Origin: Vulcanimicrobiota bacterium
Lineage (GTDB): Bacteria; Vulcanimicrobiota; Vulcanimicrobiia; Vulcanimicrobiales; Vulcanimicrobiaceae
Assembly: GCA_003151115.1 (NCBI GenBank)
Contig: PLWS01000002.1
Span: 558,001-622,000 of the forward strand
DNA length: 64,000 nucleotides
Direction of reading: 5' to 3'
Notes under the pieces: generated by a model
The model's input: the letters and a program-made list of their open reading frames with translations, nothing else
What the model was told of the DNA's origin: nothing
Databases searched by the model: none
Part shown: piece by piece, positions 27,460 through 34,401 of the stretch
Position numbering within the stretch: position 1 is the stretch's first letter
Layout of the letters: every line of letters starts with the position of its first letter
Made by a program: the position numbers and the translations under genes

Positions 27460-27503
27460 AAAGGGACGGCCGATTCGATAAGAGTCGACCGCCCCTTTCT
27501 TTT
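27460..27503 (+). terminator. Rho-independent terminator after the membrane-protein pair
   Basis: AAAGGG, CGG and CGA pair with TCG, CCG and CCCTTT (mismatches at two positions), followed by CTTTT. The T-run ends directly at the first base of tRNA-Leu, so the hairpin also acts as a boundary to the tRNA's 5' end. Confidence 0.65.
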
Positions 27504-27809
27504 GGGATGGTGGTGGAATCGGTAGACACAGCAGACTTTTCTTGGAGCCGCGGATAGGGAAACCGGCCGCGGGATGCGCTCAAATTCGGTGAACGCCTCC
27601 GCCGCACGTGCGGCGACGCCAACGCCGAGCCAAGCGAATTGCGTGCAATTCGAAGGTGTAGAGACTGGACGGGCGCGGCCTACGTGGCGAACGCCATATG
27701 GTCAAGGCACAGTCCGGACCACAAACGTCGAAGGGCGGTAGCGAAAGTTATAGTGGTGCGAAAATTTGCTGGCCGAAAGGCCGTCCGGGTTCGAGTCCCG
27801 GCCATCCCA
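27504..27809 (+). tRNA. tRNA-Leu(UAA) interrupted by a group I intron
   Basis: Exon 1 (27504-27538) begins GGGATGG and holds the D-arm GGTAGACA; exon 2 (27761-27809) holds the class II variable arm GGCCGAAAGGCC, the T-arm CCGGG-TTCGAGT-CCCGG and acceptor CCATCCC with discriminator A. Joined, the anticodon arm is GCAGA-CTTAAAA-TTTGC, giving anticodon TAA and one G:T pair. The intron falls between U34 and A35. The spliced length is 84 nt. CCA is not encoded. All arms fit, so the identity is secure. Confidence 0.95.
27539..27760 (+). ncRNA. Group I self-splicing intron in tRNA-Leu (222 nt, IC3-like)
   Basis: The four conserved core elements occur in order: P (CTCAAATTCGGTGAACGCC, about 27580), Q (AACGCCGAGCCAAGCG, about 27621), R (GGTGTAGAGACTGGACGGG, about 27655) and S (AAGGCACAGTCC, 27704-27715). 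R GACT and S AGTC form P7. A CCGCGG pair gives P2. The last base is G (omega-G, 27760). The exon 1 end is U, as required for the U:G pair of P1. No homing endonuclease frame is inside. These elements and the U-AA insertion site match the cyanobacterial/plastid tRNA-Leu introns. Confidence 0.92.
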
Positions 27810-27882
27810 ATTACGAAAGCGCATATTTGCTAGCCTAGACCAATTACTAGTCGGCATAGCTGGCTTTCAGAAAGGTCGAGAG

Positions 27883-28641
27883 ATGCATCTTAGAAGCGTG
27901 TCGTTATGGTCAGCCGCCCTTCTCAGTGTTGTGCTAGCCGGCAGTGGGCGTGAGAGAGCATTCGCGCAGACCGCGCCGCCGGTCGCGTGCTTTGACGCTC
28001 ATTGTGACACTCAACTGGACATTATGCACGCAGATATAACGGCTTCACTCATTGGTTGCAACCCACAAAAGAACGATCTTGTTCTGGTCAACGGCAAGCG
28101 ACAAGACGGCATCCTTTGGACGCTCTTTGGAATCGAACCGGCCACGGTAAAATCTGTAGATGCTGGCTTTAGCAAGGCACTGACGCTTATGCATCGTCCG
28201 CTGCCGACGACCTTTCCGGAGGTGACCTTTCGCCTTAAACCTGGCTACTATAGCGGCCTGACGCTATCGGTTGGGAAGTGTTCATTCGGGCCATTCTCAT
28301 TGGCGACGACGGATGCAAGCGGCGATCGGCATCTGATACTCGTCGAAGGGCGGGGCACTGCCGCGTCGGGCCTCGCCGGGGTGTACGGATATATGCCACT
28401 ACCGGACTTACAGATCGTCTTGCACGGCGGGACACCAGAAGAAACCCTCGTGGCAAGAGATGAGATCGACCCTAACCCGTTTGGTGATATGTATATGTTT
28501 TTTTTCGATGCCGTTAAACCGGGACGATACACGCTTTCGGTGTCCGGCATAGGATGGGAGAAGTCGCTAGGTGAGGTTGTTGTCGATAAGCCGGGCGACT
28601 TAGTTCTGCGCTATATCCATGATAGCGAGTTGGGCCTTTAG
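27883..28641 (+). CDS. Secreted hypothetical protein
   Basis: About 252 residues from ATG 27883, with AAAGG upstream; a longer frame would read through the tRNA. A signal peptide (LWSAALLSVVLAGSGRERAF) ends in AFA-Q. Mature features include two Cys in PPVACFDAHCDTQLD and one in SLIGCNP and SVGKCSFG, and beta-rich segments (VTFRLKPGYYSGLTLSVGKC, RYTLSVSGIGWEKSLGEVVV) resembling an Ig-like or carboxypeptidase-regulatory fold. Codon use is less GC-biased than its neighbours. Not recognised. Confidence 0.6.
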   Translation: MHLRSVSLWSAALLSVVLAGSGRERAFAQTAPPVACFDAHCDTQLDIMHADITASLIGCNPQKNDLVLVNGKRQDGILWTLFGIEPATVKSVDAGFSKALTLMHRPLPTTFPEVTFRLKPGYYSGLTLSVGKCSFGPFSLATTDASGDRHLILVEGRGTAASGLAGVYGYMPLPDLQIVLHGGTPEETLVARDEIDPNPFGDMYMFFFDAVKPGRYTLSVSGIGWEKSLGEVVVDKPGDLVLRYIHDSELGL

Positions 28642-28695
28642 CGCCTCACACCTGACTGCAACCTTCGCGGTGCAGCGCGGGTTAGGTGAAGCGAT

Positions 28696-29031
28696 ATGAT
28701 CTGCGAACCCGAGACTGCTCCCGTCGACGTCCTCCTCGTCAAAGCCAAACAGGCAGGCGCCGAGGAGGTCCAAGAGCCCATTTACGGCGGCTATGAGAAT
28801 TCCCGCGGCGACGTTTCGCTTTTCGCAGAGAAGCTCGTCTACCGCGTGAATTTCAAGAACAAGACGGTTCGCCAGCATCCGAGCCTCAATCCCGAGGCCC
28901 AGGCCCTCTACGAGGCCGCCGGCGCGGGCGAGGCGTTCCAATACTGCAACGTCAATTTCCGGCGCCTGAGCAACGATCAGATCGTCGAGATCTGCGGCTC
29001 GGGCTCGTTCCGCGCGACGCCGCGAGTCTAA
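28696..29031 (+). CDS. Hypothetical small protein
   Basis: 111 residues from ATG 28696. The body has mixed alpha/beta character (VDVLLVKAKQAGAEEVQEPI, LFAEKLVYRVNFKNKTVRQH, ALYEAAGAGEAFQYCNVNFR) and a Cys near each end (CEPE, EICGSGSF). No motif is diagnostic. It precedes a hydrophilic small protein by 22 bases in the same direction, so may be cotranscribed. Confidence 0.55.
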   Translation: MICEPETAPVDVLLVKAKQAGAEEVQEPIYGGYENSRGDVSLFAEKLVYRVNFKNKTVRQHPSLNPEAQALYEAAGAGEAFQYCNVNFRRLSNDQIVEICGSGSFRATPRV

Positions 29032-29053
29032 ACAAAGCGGGTAAGACCGCTTC

Positions 29054-29248
29054 ATGGACAAGCTTCCCAAAGACCGCGACGGCGAAATCTTCCAGGACGA
29101 CCTGACCGAAAATCAGAGCAAAGAGGGCGGGCCGCGCCGCGACGACGCCGCGCGCGATAAGACCATGGATCCCGGCGTCGACTCGCAAGAAGGCGATCGC
29201 GCCATGGAGCAAAACCGGTTCGGCGTGAACGACCCGAAGAAACCCTAA
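29054..29248 (+). CDS. Hydrophilic, probably disordered small protein
   Basis: 64 residues almost free of hydrophobic amino acids: LPKDRDGEIFQDDLTENQ, PRRDDAARDKTMDPGVDSQE. Asp, Glu, Lys and Arg together exceed 40 percent. This composition fits intrinsically disordered, hydrophilin-like proteins. The stop at 29248 is 3 bases before the TTG of the HAD gene. Not recognised. Confidence 0.5.
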   Translation: MDKLPKDRDGEIFQDDLTENQSKEGGPRRDDAARDKTMDPGVDSQEGDRAMEQNRFGVNDPKKP

Positions 29249-29251
29249 CGC

Positions 29252-29914
29252 TTGCCCGCGTTTATCTTCGATCTCGACGGCACGCTTGTCGACAGCGTCT
29301 ACCAGCACGTCATGGCGTGGCATGCGGCGCTGCGTGAATGCGGTTTCGATCTCTCGGTTTGGCGCATCCACCGGCGCATCGGCATGAGCGGCGGTTTGAT
29401 GATTCGGGCGCTCGCGCGCGAACTGGATATGCCGCTCGACGAGTCCGCCATCAACCGCTTGGGCGAATTGCACGAGCAAGAGTTTAGGCGGCGCATTCCC
29501 TCGATATCGCCGCTCCCCGGGGCGCGCGAACTCTTAGCGGAGCTACGCGAACGCGAGATTCCCTATATTTTAGCGACGAGCGGAACGCAAGCAAACGCCG
29601 GGCCAATGCTCGAGTTGCTGGGCCGAGCCGACGAAAAGATCATCACGCGCGAGGACGTGAAGCGCGCCAAGCCCGATCCCGATCTCTTCCTGGCCGCGGC
29701 CGAGAAACTCCATGTAAAGGACGTCGAAGCGATGGTCGTCGGCGACAGCGTGTGGGACATGCTGGCTGCGCGGCGGGCGAATTTCCTGGGCGTAGGGGTA
29801 CTGAGCGGCGGTTACGGGCAACAAGAACTCGAACAGGCCGGAGCATTCCGCGTCTACGCCGATCCGGAAGAGATGCGCCGGCACTTGGACGAGCTGGGCG
29901 TGCGTGAAGAGTAA
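29252..29914 (+). CDS. HAD-superfamily phosphatase (phosphoglycolate phosphatase-like)
   Basis: 220 residues from TTG 29252. HAD motif I is FIFDLDGTLVDS (Asp7 nucleophile, Asp9 acid). Motif II is LATSGTQANAG. The Lys of motif III is in REDVKRAKPDPDLFLAAA. Motif IV is MVVGDSVWDMLAARRANF. An all-helical cap between motifs I and II contains QHVMAWHAALRECGFD, so it is a type C1 HAD like Gph or beta-phosphoglucomutase. Substrate not certain. A 50-residue acidic protein follows 10 bases later. Confidence 0.85.
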   Translation: MPAFIFDLDGTLVDSVYQHVMAWHAALRECGFDLSVWRIHRRIGMSGGLMIRALARELDMPLDESAINRLGELHEQEFRRRIPSISPLPGARELLAELREREIPYILATSGTQANAGPMLELLGRADEKIITREDVKRAKPDPDLFLAAAEKLHVKDVEAMVVGDSVWDMLAARRANFLGVGVLSGGYGQQELEQAGAFRVYADPEEMRRHLDELGVREE

Positions 29915-29924
29915 AGGAGATCTT

Positions 29925-30077
29925 ATGGAACGCGAACGTCTCGATGACGAAGACAAGGCCGAGCGGGAAACCGACGAAGTAGAGTCGGCCGAAGCCGTCT
30001 ACGGCGACACGGATCTAAATCCTAATGCCGATGACCAAAAAGACGCGCATCACGCCGAGCCCGACGAGCACGTGTAA
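29925..30077 (+). CDS. 50-residue acidic small protein
   Basis: Starts ATG 29925 after a strong AAAGGAGATCTT ribosome-binding site and ends TAA 30075-30077. Product: MERERLDDEDKAERETDEVE, SAEAVYGDTDLNPNADDQKD, then AHHAEPDEHV. Over 40 percent Asp/Glu, no hydrophobic core. The good ribosome-binding site and placement 10 bases after the HAD gene argue that it is real. Similar in style to the hydrophilic protein at 29.05 kb. Confidence 0.55.
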   Translation: MERERLDDEDKAERETDEVESAEAVYGDTDLNPNADDQKDAHHAEPDEHV

Positions 30078-30085
30078 ATACTTTC

Positions 30086-31012
30086 CTAACCGGGCGGGTG
30101 CTGCTTCACAAACGCCGCGATGGCATCGTGGAGTTTTTGCGGCTGGTCGTACATGACGAAGTGCCTTGAGGGTTCGATCATTTGCACGTTTGCGGCCGGG
30201 TCGTTCGCCAGGAGAGTCTCGTAATAGCCGCGCTTAGCGGCAGCGTCCGGCAGCATTTTACCCTCGAGCGCCGCATCGTAGGGCGCGATCACCAAGAGAG
30301 GCGTGCCCACCGCCGTGAGCTGCGAACGCAGATCGAGTGCGACGTCTTCTGACGTCCAGGCGGCGGTGGCCGCAATATCGCTGCGCGCGGTCAAGGGCGC
30401 CACGACTGCGATGTCGTCCGGCGATGTCATCAGGTTGGGTAGTACGTAGGTCTTTTCCGCCGCAGCGAACTGCGCCGGCGTCGAGATCGATGACATCGAT
30501 GCTGCCATCTGCGCGCTGGCTTGCGCCCGCTGATCGGCTGTCATTCTATCCATACCCGGGAAGATCGGCAGCCCGTCAACCGATATCACGCCGCCGAGTT
30601 TGTCCGAGTGCTGCTCGGCGAGCATGATCGCGAGGGTACCGCCCAAACTGTGGCCGATCACGACCGGTTTGACGATCGACTCCGTCTGCAGAAGCGTCCA
30701 AAAATCGGCGGAAACGGTTTGGAAGAGCGGAGTCTTGATTGCCGGATGCCCGTCGAAGCCGGGCAGCGTGAGCGCATAAATCGTGTAACCTGAGGAGAAC
30801 TGCGTAATTTCTCCCGACCATTCCCACGGTCCGCACGTGAGTCCCGGAATGAAAACCAGCGCGCGCCTTCCCGGCGTTCCGTAAACGTCAACGTGAACCG
30901 AGCCCGAATCGAAGGATTTCAGCGGCGCCGGAAGCGCCGGCGGAATGGTCGCACGCGCAGCGGCGGGCGCGGAGAATAAGGCAAGGACGAAGGCAAGAAG
31001 AAAGCGCTGCAT
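30086..31012 (-). CDS. Secreted alpha/beta hydrolase
   Basis: 308 residues with a signal peptide (RFLLAFVLALFSAPAAARAT). The fold is visible: ALVFIPGLTCGPWEWSG (HGxP-like oxyanion loop), nucleophile GHSLGGTLAIMLAEQ, a lid region of about 60 residues, then TPLLVIAPYDAAL (Asp region) and PSRHFVMYDQP (His). It likely acts as an esterase or lipase in the periplasm; the substrate is unknown. It lies 3 bases downstream of the XRE gene on the same strand, perhaps the end of the same transcript. Confidence 0.78.
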   Translation of the reverse strand: MQRFLLAFVLALFSAPAAARATIPPALPAPLKSFDSGSVHVDVYGTPGRRALVFIPGLTCGPWEWSGEITQFSSGYTIYALTLPGFDGHPAIKTPLFQTVSADFWTLLQTESIVKPVVIGHSLGGTLAIMLAEQHSDKLGGVISVDGLPIFPGMDRMTADQRAQASAQMAASMSSISTPAQFAAAEKTYVLPNLMTSPDDIAVVAPLTARSDIAATAAWTSEDVALDLRSQLTAVGTPLLVIAPYDAALEGKMLPDAAAKRGYYETLLANDPAANVQMIEPSRHFVMYDQPQKLHDAIAAFVKQHPPG

Positions 31013-31015
31013 CAG

Positions 31016-31216
31016 TTACTCCTCGGGCGCCGGATCGAAAATCTCTTCGACCGGTTTGTTAAACAACTTTGAAATTTTGAAAGCCAGCGGAAGACTCGGG
31101 GCGTATTTGCCCGTTTCGAGCGCGTTTATCGTCTGGCGCGCGATCCCGAGGCGATCGGCGACCTCGGCTTGCGACCATTCGTGTTCGGCGCGAAGTACGC
31201 GGATGCGGTTGCGCAT
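31016..31216 (-). CDS. XRE-family (Cro/CI-type) transcriptional regulator
   Basis: 66 residues, a bare helix-turn-helix: RIRVLRAEHEWSQAEVADRL, then GIARQTINALETGKYAPSLP, ending KLFNKPVEEIFDPAPEE. This is the compact YozG/Rv-type regulator that often sits beside a small membrane protein. ATG 31216 overlaps the membrane gene's TGA (TGATG), while TTG 31219 is an alternative. A palindromic operator candidate lies upstream of the pair at 31653-31679, suggesting autoregulation. Confidence 0.85.
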   Translation of the reverse strand: MRNRIRVLRAEHEWSQAEVADRLGIARQTINALETGKYAPSLPLAFKISKLFNKPVEEIFDPAPEE

Positions 31217-31617
31217 CAACGGTACCGTCGCGCCACAAACGGCTGGGCGATGATCCAGGCGACCATGACTGCCGCATAGGTATACCAGGCGCTCAGGTGC
31301 GGCAGCCCCACGGTTTCCAAGAACCCGTAAGTGATTGCGAGCAATGCGGTAATGCCGGCGGCGAGCGATAGCGACTCGATCTGAATCCGCCGCTGCAGCT
31401 CGTCGATGCTGCCCATGTAACGAACGATCGCGGCGAAAACAAACGCGATTGGGATGAGCGGCAGAAGCGCAAATACGAGTTTGAGCGCCGGCGTTAAGCC
31501 GTGCTCGATAACTTTGATGCTGATGATCAAGACGACGGCGTAAGCGACCATCGAAAGCGTGAACTCGACGGCATAGCGGCGCCCGGCGGCGGCTGTAGGA
31601 TTCGGCGTGGTTTGCAT
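31216..31617 (-). CDS. Membrane protein co-encoded with the XRE regulator
   Basis: About 133 residues from ATG 31617, with four predicted spans: FTLSMVAYAVVLIISIKVIE, LVFALLPLIPIAFVFAAIVR, LAAGITALLAITYGFLETVG and WYTYAAVMVAWIIAQPFVAR. Between spans 2 and 3 the loop YMGSIDELQRRIQIES is conserved-looking. Such proteins paired with a short XRE regulator are widespread and uncharacterised. The pair overlaps by one base. Confidence 0.65.
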   Translation of the reverse strand: MQTTPNPTAAAGRRYAVEFTLSMVAYAVVLIISIKVIEHGLTPALKLVFALLPLIPIAFVFAAIVRYMGSIDELQRRIQIESLSLAAGITALLAITYGFLETVGLPHLSAWYTYAAVMVAWIIAQPFVARRYR

Positions 31618-31652
31618 GGCCAAAAGGTAGCGCAAACGCGTCTAAAAGTCAA

Positions 31653-31679
31653 GTATAAACGACATTATGTCGCCTATAC
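31653..31679. promoter_or_regulatory. Palindromic operator candidate for the XRE pair
   Basis: Perfect inner dyad CGACAT-T-ATGTCG (31660-31672) with outer arms GTATA and TATAC, 27 bases in all, only the AA/CC steps unpaired. It lies about 36-62 bases before the membrane-protein start, next to a TTGACT on the minus strand (31652-31647), which could be a -35. Confidence 0.6.
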
Positions 31680-31695
31680 GTTACCGCAAGGCCTC

Positions 31696-32496
31696 TTAGG
31701 GGCGCACGCCGATGCCGAACCCGAAATAGTGCCCGCGCGCTAAATCGGTGACCGTTTGGCCGAGCTCGGCGTCGATCTCGAAGTTCGGGCGCAGCATGTA
31801 CTGAATGCCGCCGTTGACGCCAAACAGCGTCCCGCCGTCGGGGCGAATTCGCGTTTGGCCATACCATTCTGCATAGAATTGTGTGCGCGGATTGCTTTGG
31901 ATCGTGAACGCAACCGATGGCAGCAGCGACGTGAACCGCGCTGCGCGTCCGGAAAGCGATTGCGCGAAAGAAGACTGCACGCCGATCGTGGTCGCGAATC
32001 CGGCAGCCGGCGAAAGTGAATGCCCGTAATCGAAATTGAGCGTCGCAACGGGCGCGCCGGCCGTGAAGAGCGGCGAGCCGCTCGGGAACACATAGAGCAG
32101 ATCGACCGCTGCAGTATCGGAGGGGCCGCTAAAAAACTCGTATTTCGCACCGAGCCCGGTGTCGGCGAAGCCGCGCTGAATAGTGCCGCCGGCGTTTTGG
32201 ACCAGGTAGTTCGGACCGACGACGTCCCACTCTAATCGCGGAGCCGCGCCGAAACGAATGAAGCCCTGCGGATAGAGCGCCGCGTGCGATCCGTCGTTTT
32301 GCACCAAATTCGCGTATCCGAGCTCCCACAAGCTTTCGCGCGGCTTCACCGCGCACGCGCTAAACCCGATCGTCGGCCGGTTCAGTGCGGCCAACACATT
32401 CGTCGTCGTCCCGCCGCACGGGTCGGCCGAGGGGGCTGGGGAGGGCGAAGCAGCCGCAGCAGCGGCTAGCACGACCGTAAGCAGGGGTGCCACCAT
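31696..32496 (-). CDS. Outer-membrane beta-barrel protein (transporter-like)
   Basis: About 266 residues from ATG 32496 (GTG 32505 is an alternative). A short signal (APLLTVVLAAAAAASPSPAP) precedes two Cys (DPCGGTT, FSACAVK). The rest alternates short amphipathic strands (SLWELGYANLVQ, PRLEWDVVGPNYLVQ, GLGAKYEFF, SVAFTIQS, FYAEWYGQTRI) and ends in HYFGFGIGVRP, an aromatic-rich terminal strand. This is the look of a 12-strand barrel such as the MetA-pathway phenol transporters. Ligand unknown. It is divergent from etfB. Confidence 0.6.
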   Translation of the reverse strand: MVAPLLTVVLAAAAAASPSPAPSADPCGGTTTNVLAALNRPTIGFSACAVKPRESLWELGYANLVQNDGSHAALYPQGFIRFGAAPRLEWDVVGPNYLVQNAGGTIQRGFADTGLGAKYEFFSGPSDTAAVDLLYVFPSGSPLFTAGAPVATLNFDYGHSLSPAAGFATTIGVQSSFAQSLSGRAARFTSLLPSVAFTIQSNPRTQFYAEWYGQTRIRPDGGTLFGVNGGIQYMLRPNFEIDAELGQTVTDLARGHYFGFGIGVRP

Positions 32497-32508
32497 AGCG
32501 GACACAAT

Positions 32509-32550
32509 GAACCCGGGTTCTCCCGAACCCCTTCCGGGGTCTCCGTTTTT
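32509..32550 (+). promoter_or_regulatory. Leader with mutually exclusive hairpins before etfB
   Basis: GAACCC (32509-32514) can pair with GGGTTC (32515-32520), or GGGTTC with GAACCC (32525-32530), or ACCCC with GGGGT (32527-32540), the last followed by TTTTT at 32546-32550. The layout resembles an attenuator 20 bases upstream of the etfB start. It could also be chance in GC-rich DNA. Confidence 0.35.
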
Positions 32551-32570
32551 ATTGGAGGTCTTTTCCTCGC

Positions 32571-33362
32571 GTGAAGATCGTCGTAACCGTAAAGCTCGTG
32601 CCGGATCCAAATGCCGTCCGCCGGATCGATCCGGCGACGAAACGTTTGGTGCGCGCGGGCGTCGAAACCGCGCTTAATCCGTTCGACGAGTACGCGATCG
32701 AAGCTGCGTTGCAATTGAAAGAACGGCTCGGCGCCGAGACCACCGTGACGATCTTCACCATGGCCCCCGAGAGCATGAAAGAGTCGCTGCGCAAAGCGCT
32801 TGCGATGGGGGCTGACGACGCCGTCATGCTCAGCGATCCCGCGCTGGAGGGTAGCGATGTGTCGGTGACGTCTTACGCGATGGCGCAGGCGCTCAAGAAA
32901 ACCGGTTTCGATCTGATTCTCTCCGGCGCGCTCTCCGACGACGGCAACACCGGCGGCGTGCCGGGTGCGCTCGCCGAGTATTTGGGCGTGCCGGGGCTGA
33001 CCAACGTGCGAAAGATCGAAGAGATTGGCGACGGCCGCATTAAAGCGCAGCGCGAAACCGACAGCGGTTACCAAGTCGTGTCGGGACCGTTGCCCGCGCT
33101 GGTGACGGTAACGATGGCCGTCGGCGAACCGCGCTACGCATCGCTCAAAGGCATCATGGGCGCCAAGAAAAAGACGATCTCGACGCTTTCCGCCGCCGAT
33201 TGCGGCATCGATCGTCTGGTCGGCAGCGACGGCGCAAAAATGGAAGTCGTCTCGATTGCGGCGCCGAAGGCGCGCGAAAAAGCGCGCGTCGTTGAAGCTG
33301 AAGACGGAGCAGCGGGCGCGCAAGCCATTCTCGATTTTCTACGCGAACGGAAGCTCGTCTGA
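32571..33362 (+). CDS. etfB: Electron transfer flavoprotein subunit beta
   Basis: 263 residues from GTG 32571, with GGAGG upstream. Pairs with EtfA; together they bind FAD and carry electrons from acyl-CoA and other dehydrogenases to the quinone pool. Motifs: KIVVTVKLVPDPNAVRRID, NPFDEYAIEAALQLKER, ILSGALSDDGNTGGVPGALA and the ETF-beta signature KAREKARVVEAED near the end. The AMP site and Leu-Asn-rich recognition loop region are present. etfA begins in its stop codon (TGATG). Confidence 0.92.
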   Translation: MKIVVTVKLVPDPNAVRRIDPATKRLVRAGVETALNPFDEYAIEAALQLKERLGAETTVTIFTMAPESMKESLRKALAMGADDAVMLSDPALEGSDVSVTSYAMAQALKKTGFDLILSGALSDDGNTGGVPGALAEYLGVPGLTNVRKIEEIGDGRIKAQRETDSGYQVVSGPLPALVTVTMAVGEPRYASLKGIMGAKKKTISTLSAADCGIDRLVGSDGAKMEVVSIAAPKAREKARVVEAEDGAAGAQAILDFLRERKLV

Positions 33363-34348
33363 TGCGCAACGTCATCATCTTCGTCGAGCATAGCAGCGGA
33401 CAGACGCGCAAAGTCACCTTCGAGCTTGCGGCTGAGGCGCGCCGGCTGGCCGACGCGCTCGGCGGGAAAGCGCACGCGCTGGTTGCGGGATCCGGATCCG
33501 CTGCTCTCGCGCAGCAACTGCAAAATCATCCGCTCGACAAAATCTTTCACACCGAAGATCCGGACGTCGACAAGTTTCTACTCGACCCGGCCGTCGACTA
33601 TTTAGAAGCCGCGGCGAAATCAATCGGACCGGCGGTCATCTTGGTGCCGAACACGATGCTGGGCCGCGACATCGCCGGCCGGATCGCCGCGCGCCTGGAT
33701 GCGGGCTTAGCCTCCGACGTCACGGAGTTGCGAGTTGAAAACGGACGCGTGCAATGCATCGCGCCGAAACTGCAAGGTTCGACGATCACCACGTGCGCAT
33801 TCAAAGGCGGAGATTACGGCGTCATTACCATCCGCCCGAACGCTTTTGCCGCGCATCCGCAGGCGACCGGGGCTGAGCTGGTTCCGCTCGAGAAGCCGGC
33901 CGGCAAAAGCTACGGCATGATGGTGGAAAGCGATGTTGAGGAAGCAAGCGGCGAGATCGGACTGGAAGAGGCGGCCGTCGTTGTTAGCGGCGGGCGCGGG
34001 CTCGGCGGTCCGGAGCCGTTCGAGACCTTGCTCAAACCGCTGGCCGAGGCTTTCGGCGGAGCGGTCGGCGCTTCGCGGGCGGCCGCCGATGCCGGCTGGG
34101 TTCCCTACAGTCTGCAAATCGGCCAAACGGGCAAGATCGTCAGCCCTCAACTCTACATCGCCGTAGGCATTTCCGGCGCCATCCAGCATAAAGTGGGAAT
34201 GCAAACTTCCGGGACGATCGTGGCGATCAACCGGGACGGCACCGTACCGATCGGCGAATGCGCGGATTTACTCGTGGTCGGCGACCTGTTTCAAATTATC
34301 CCTGCGCTCACGACGCTGGTCAAAGGGGCCAAAACAGCTCATGCGTGA
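33362..34348 (+). CDS. etfA: Electron transfer flavoprotein subunit alpha
   Basis: 328 residues, one-base overlap with etfB. The C-terminal FAD domain is intact: VVSGGRGLGGPEPFETLLKP, GGAVGASRAAADAGWVPYSL, IGQTGKIVSPQLYIAVGISG, AIQHKVGMQTSGTIVAIN and IFQ-like DLFQIIPALTTLV at the end. The N-terminal domain forms the interface with EtfB. Length and motifs suit canonical (non-bifurcating) ETF, though the distinction needs detailed residues. An ETF:quinone oxidoreductase is not seen nearby. Confidence 0.93.
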   Translation: MRNVIIFVEHSSGQTRKVTFELAAEARRLADALGGKAHALVAGSGSAALAQQLQNHPLDKIFHTEDPDVDKFLLDPAVDYLEAAAKSIGPAVILVPNTMLGRDIAGRIAARLDAGLASDVTELRVENGRVQCIAPKLQGSTITTCAFKGGDYGVITIRPNAFAAHPQATGAELVPLEKPAGKSYGMMVESDVEEASGEIGLEEAAVVVSGGRGLGGPEPFETLLKPLAEAFGGAVGASRAAADAGWVPYSLQIGQTGKIVSPQLYIAVGISGAIQHKVGMQTSGTIVAINRDGTVPIGECADLLVVGDLFQIIPALTTLVKGAKTAHA

Positions 34349-34401
34349 CGTTCGCCCCCCTTGGGCCGTTAACACCGTAGCATTTCGATAAGGACGAAGA
34401 C

